A stretch of DNA of 5,418 nt from Bacteroidia bacterium. Its GTDB lineage: Bacteria > Bacteroidota > Bacteroidia > Bacteroidales > BM520. The notes under the pieces are model-generated. The model ran no database searches. It saw only the letters and a list, made by a program, of their open reading frames with translations, and was not told the DNA's origin. Numbering within the stretch: the stretch's first letter is position 1; each line of letters opens with the position of its first letter. The stretch lies in assembly GCA_009930445.1 (NCBI GenBank), contig RZYD01000177.1, forward strand, positions 1-5,418, in the 5' to 3' direction. Shown here piece after piece: positions 4,720 to 5,418 of this stretch. A program made the position numbers and the translations under genes.

Positions 4720-5418
4720 TCAATTATTTATGGCATTGTGATTAAATTTTGCACTACTGACGCGGGATAAAATACTGATTACAAGTATAATAAAGGTAAG
4801 AACGGAAGCTGCGGCATAGGCCCTTTCTCTGACTTCCGGAATGGGGGAAGTAAGTTGAAAAAAGATGGAAAGCGGAAGGGTTGCGGCCGGCTCTGCCAGG
4901 GAACGGGGGATATAATCGGTAAAACCGGTGGTAAAAAGCACACTGGCCGCATCACCGATCGCCCGGCCAAAAGAGAGCAGCACCGCGGTCACAATACCGG
5001 GCAAACACTGGCGCGAAAGGATGCGGAAAGAGAACCCGGTTGGTGTCATGCCGAGGCTCAACGAAGCCTCCATTAACCCTACAGGCGAATTCTTCATCCC
5101 TTCGTCCATCGCTCGGATCATAATGGGCAAAACAAAAACAGCCACAACCAGTATTCCTGCCAGCAGGGAAGCCTGCACCCGAAAAAAAATCATCACAGAG
5201 AATCCAAAAGCACCATACACAATCGAAGGAATTCCCCAAAGCAAATCAAGGATAAAACGGAACCCGTTAACGAACCGTTTATGTTTTCTAAGGGTTGAAT
5301 TCATAAAAAGTGCAACAGGATAACCCGTAACAAAAGCCAGCAGAGTTGCACCCGTAGCAAGATAAAGAGAACCAGCGATGGCATTCAGAATTCCTCCTTC
5401 CTTCCCAAAATAAAAACC
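4720..5418 (-). CDS. pstA: Phosphate ABC transporter permease PstA, 3' part (cut by window edge)
   Basis: The reading frame is open from 5418 to the TGA at 4722-4720, giving 232 residues; roughly the first 50 lie outside the window. An internal ATG at 5304 is not the start, because the 38 codons upstream of it encode family sequence: EGGILNAIAGSLYLATGATL matches the PstA 'GGI-x-x-A-I-x-G-(T/S)-L-Y-L' segment. Five membrane segments are visible, at about fragment residues 10-36, 57-81, 85-104, 140-165 and 200-224, fitting a six-span permease lacking its first span. The inner-membrane permease (EAA) loop, with MEASLSLGMTPTGFSF then LPGI, docks onto PstB. GRAIGDAASVLFTTGFTD and the later PAATLPLSIF are PstA hallmarks. 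It forms the phosphate channel with PstC, expected to be encoded just beyond the right edge, followed upstream by the binding protein gene. A start within the window is not present. Confidence 0.93.
   Translation of the reverse strand, partial: GFYFGKEGGILNAIAGSLYLATGATLLAFVTGYPVALFMNSTLRKHKRFVNGFRFILDLLWGIPSIVYGAFGFSVMIFFRVQASLLAGILVVAVFVLPIMIRAMDEGMKNSPVGLMEASLSLGMTPTGFSFRILSRQCLPGIVTAVLLSFGRAIGDAASVLFTTGFTDYIPRSLAEPAATLPLSIFFQLTSPIPEVRERAYAAASVLTFIILVISILSRVSSAKFNHNAINN

Noticed and set aside
5302..5304. ATG at 5304 as the start of a 194-residue permease
   Set aside because: The frame stays open upstream to 5418 and encodes a conserved PstA membrane segment, so the ATG is internal and the gene is cut by the window.
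4928..5323. Overlapping open frames on the plus strand across pstA, and another minus-strand frame at 4952-5239
   Set aside because: The pstA frame is conserved through this stretch and continues to the window edge. The other frames give low-complexity or Cys/Trp/Arg-rich translations with no family resemblance.

Overview
The window comes from a member of the Bacteroidota. The evidence is a LytS-type histidine kinase overlapping a LytTR response regulator, a secreted protein with a DUF3244 / type IX sorting-domain-like C-terminus, an Alginate_export-family porin, promoters of the TTTG...TAnnTTTG type, A-rich sequence before start codons in place of Shine-Dalgarno sites, and very AT-rich intergenic DNA. 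The genus cannot be told from this sequence.

Layout from left to right. (1) 12-374, minus: a small exported beta-rich protein. (2) 375-591: a divergent intergenic region with a candidate promoter for each flanking gene, a 16-bp inverted repeat in the spacer of the leftward promoter, and a strong rightward promoter. (3) 592-1704 and 1679-2401, plus: a sensor kinase / LytTR regulator pair overlapping by 26 nt. (4) 2404-3618, minus: an outer-membrane porin that meets the regulator gene tail to tail with only 2 bp between the stop codons. (5) 3619-3956: an AT-rich region without a gene, which carries the porin promoter region and the 3' end of the pst transcript with nested inverted repeats. (6) 3957-4718 and 4720-5418, minus: pstB and the 3' part of pstA. 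pstA is cut by the right window edge and stays open through position 5418.

The right half reads as a phosphate-uptake locus. PstA and PstB are the permease and ATPase of the inner-membrane phosphate ABC transporter. The porin downstream on the same strand is a plausible outer-membrane entry route, which is inference because the porin family has varied substrates. No phoU follows pstB here. The LytS/LytTR pair probably senses a signal at the membrane and controls nearby or distant genes. One 9-nt sequence upstream of the kinase matches the LytTR half-site consensus as I recall it, and a one-mismatch version lies upstream of the porin, but neither has a partner at the usual spacing.

I found no mobile element, CRISPR array, RNA gene or clearly new multi-gene system. 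The most interesting signals are regulatory: the operator-like palindrome between promoter boxes, the start codon set by promoter position, the near-touching convergent genes, a poly-A tract at the kinase/regulator junction, and mutually exclusive hairpins after pstB.
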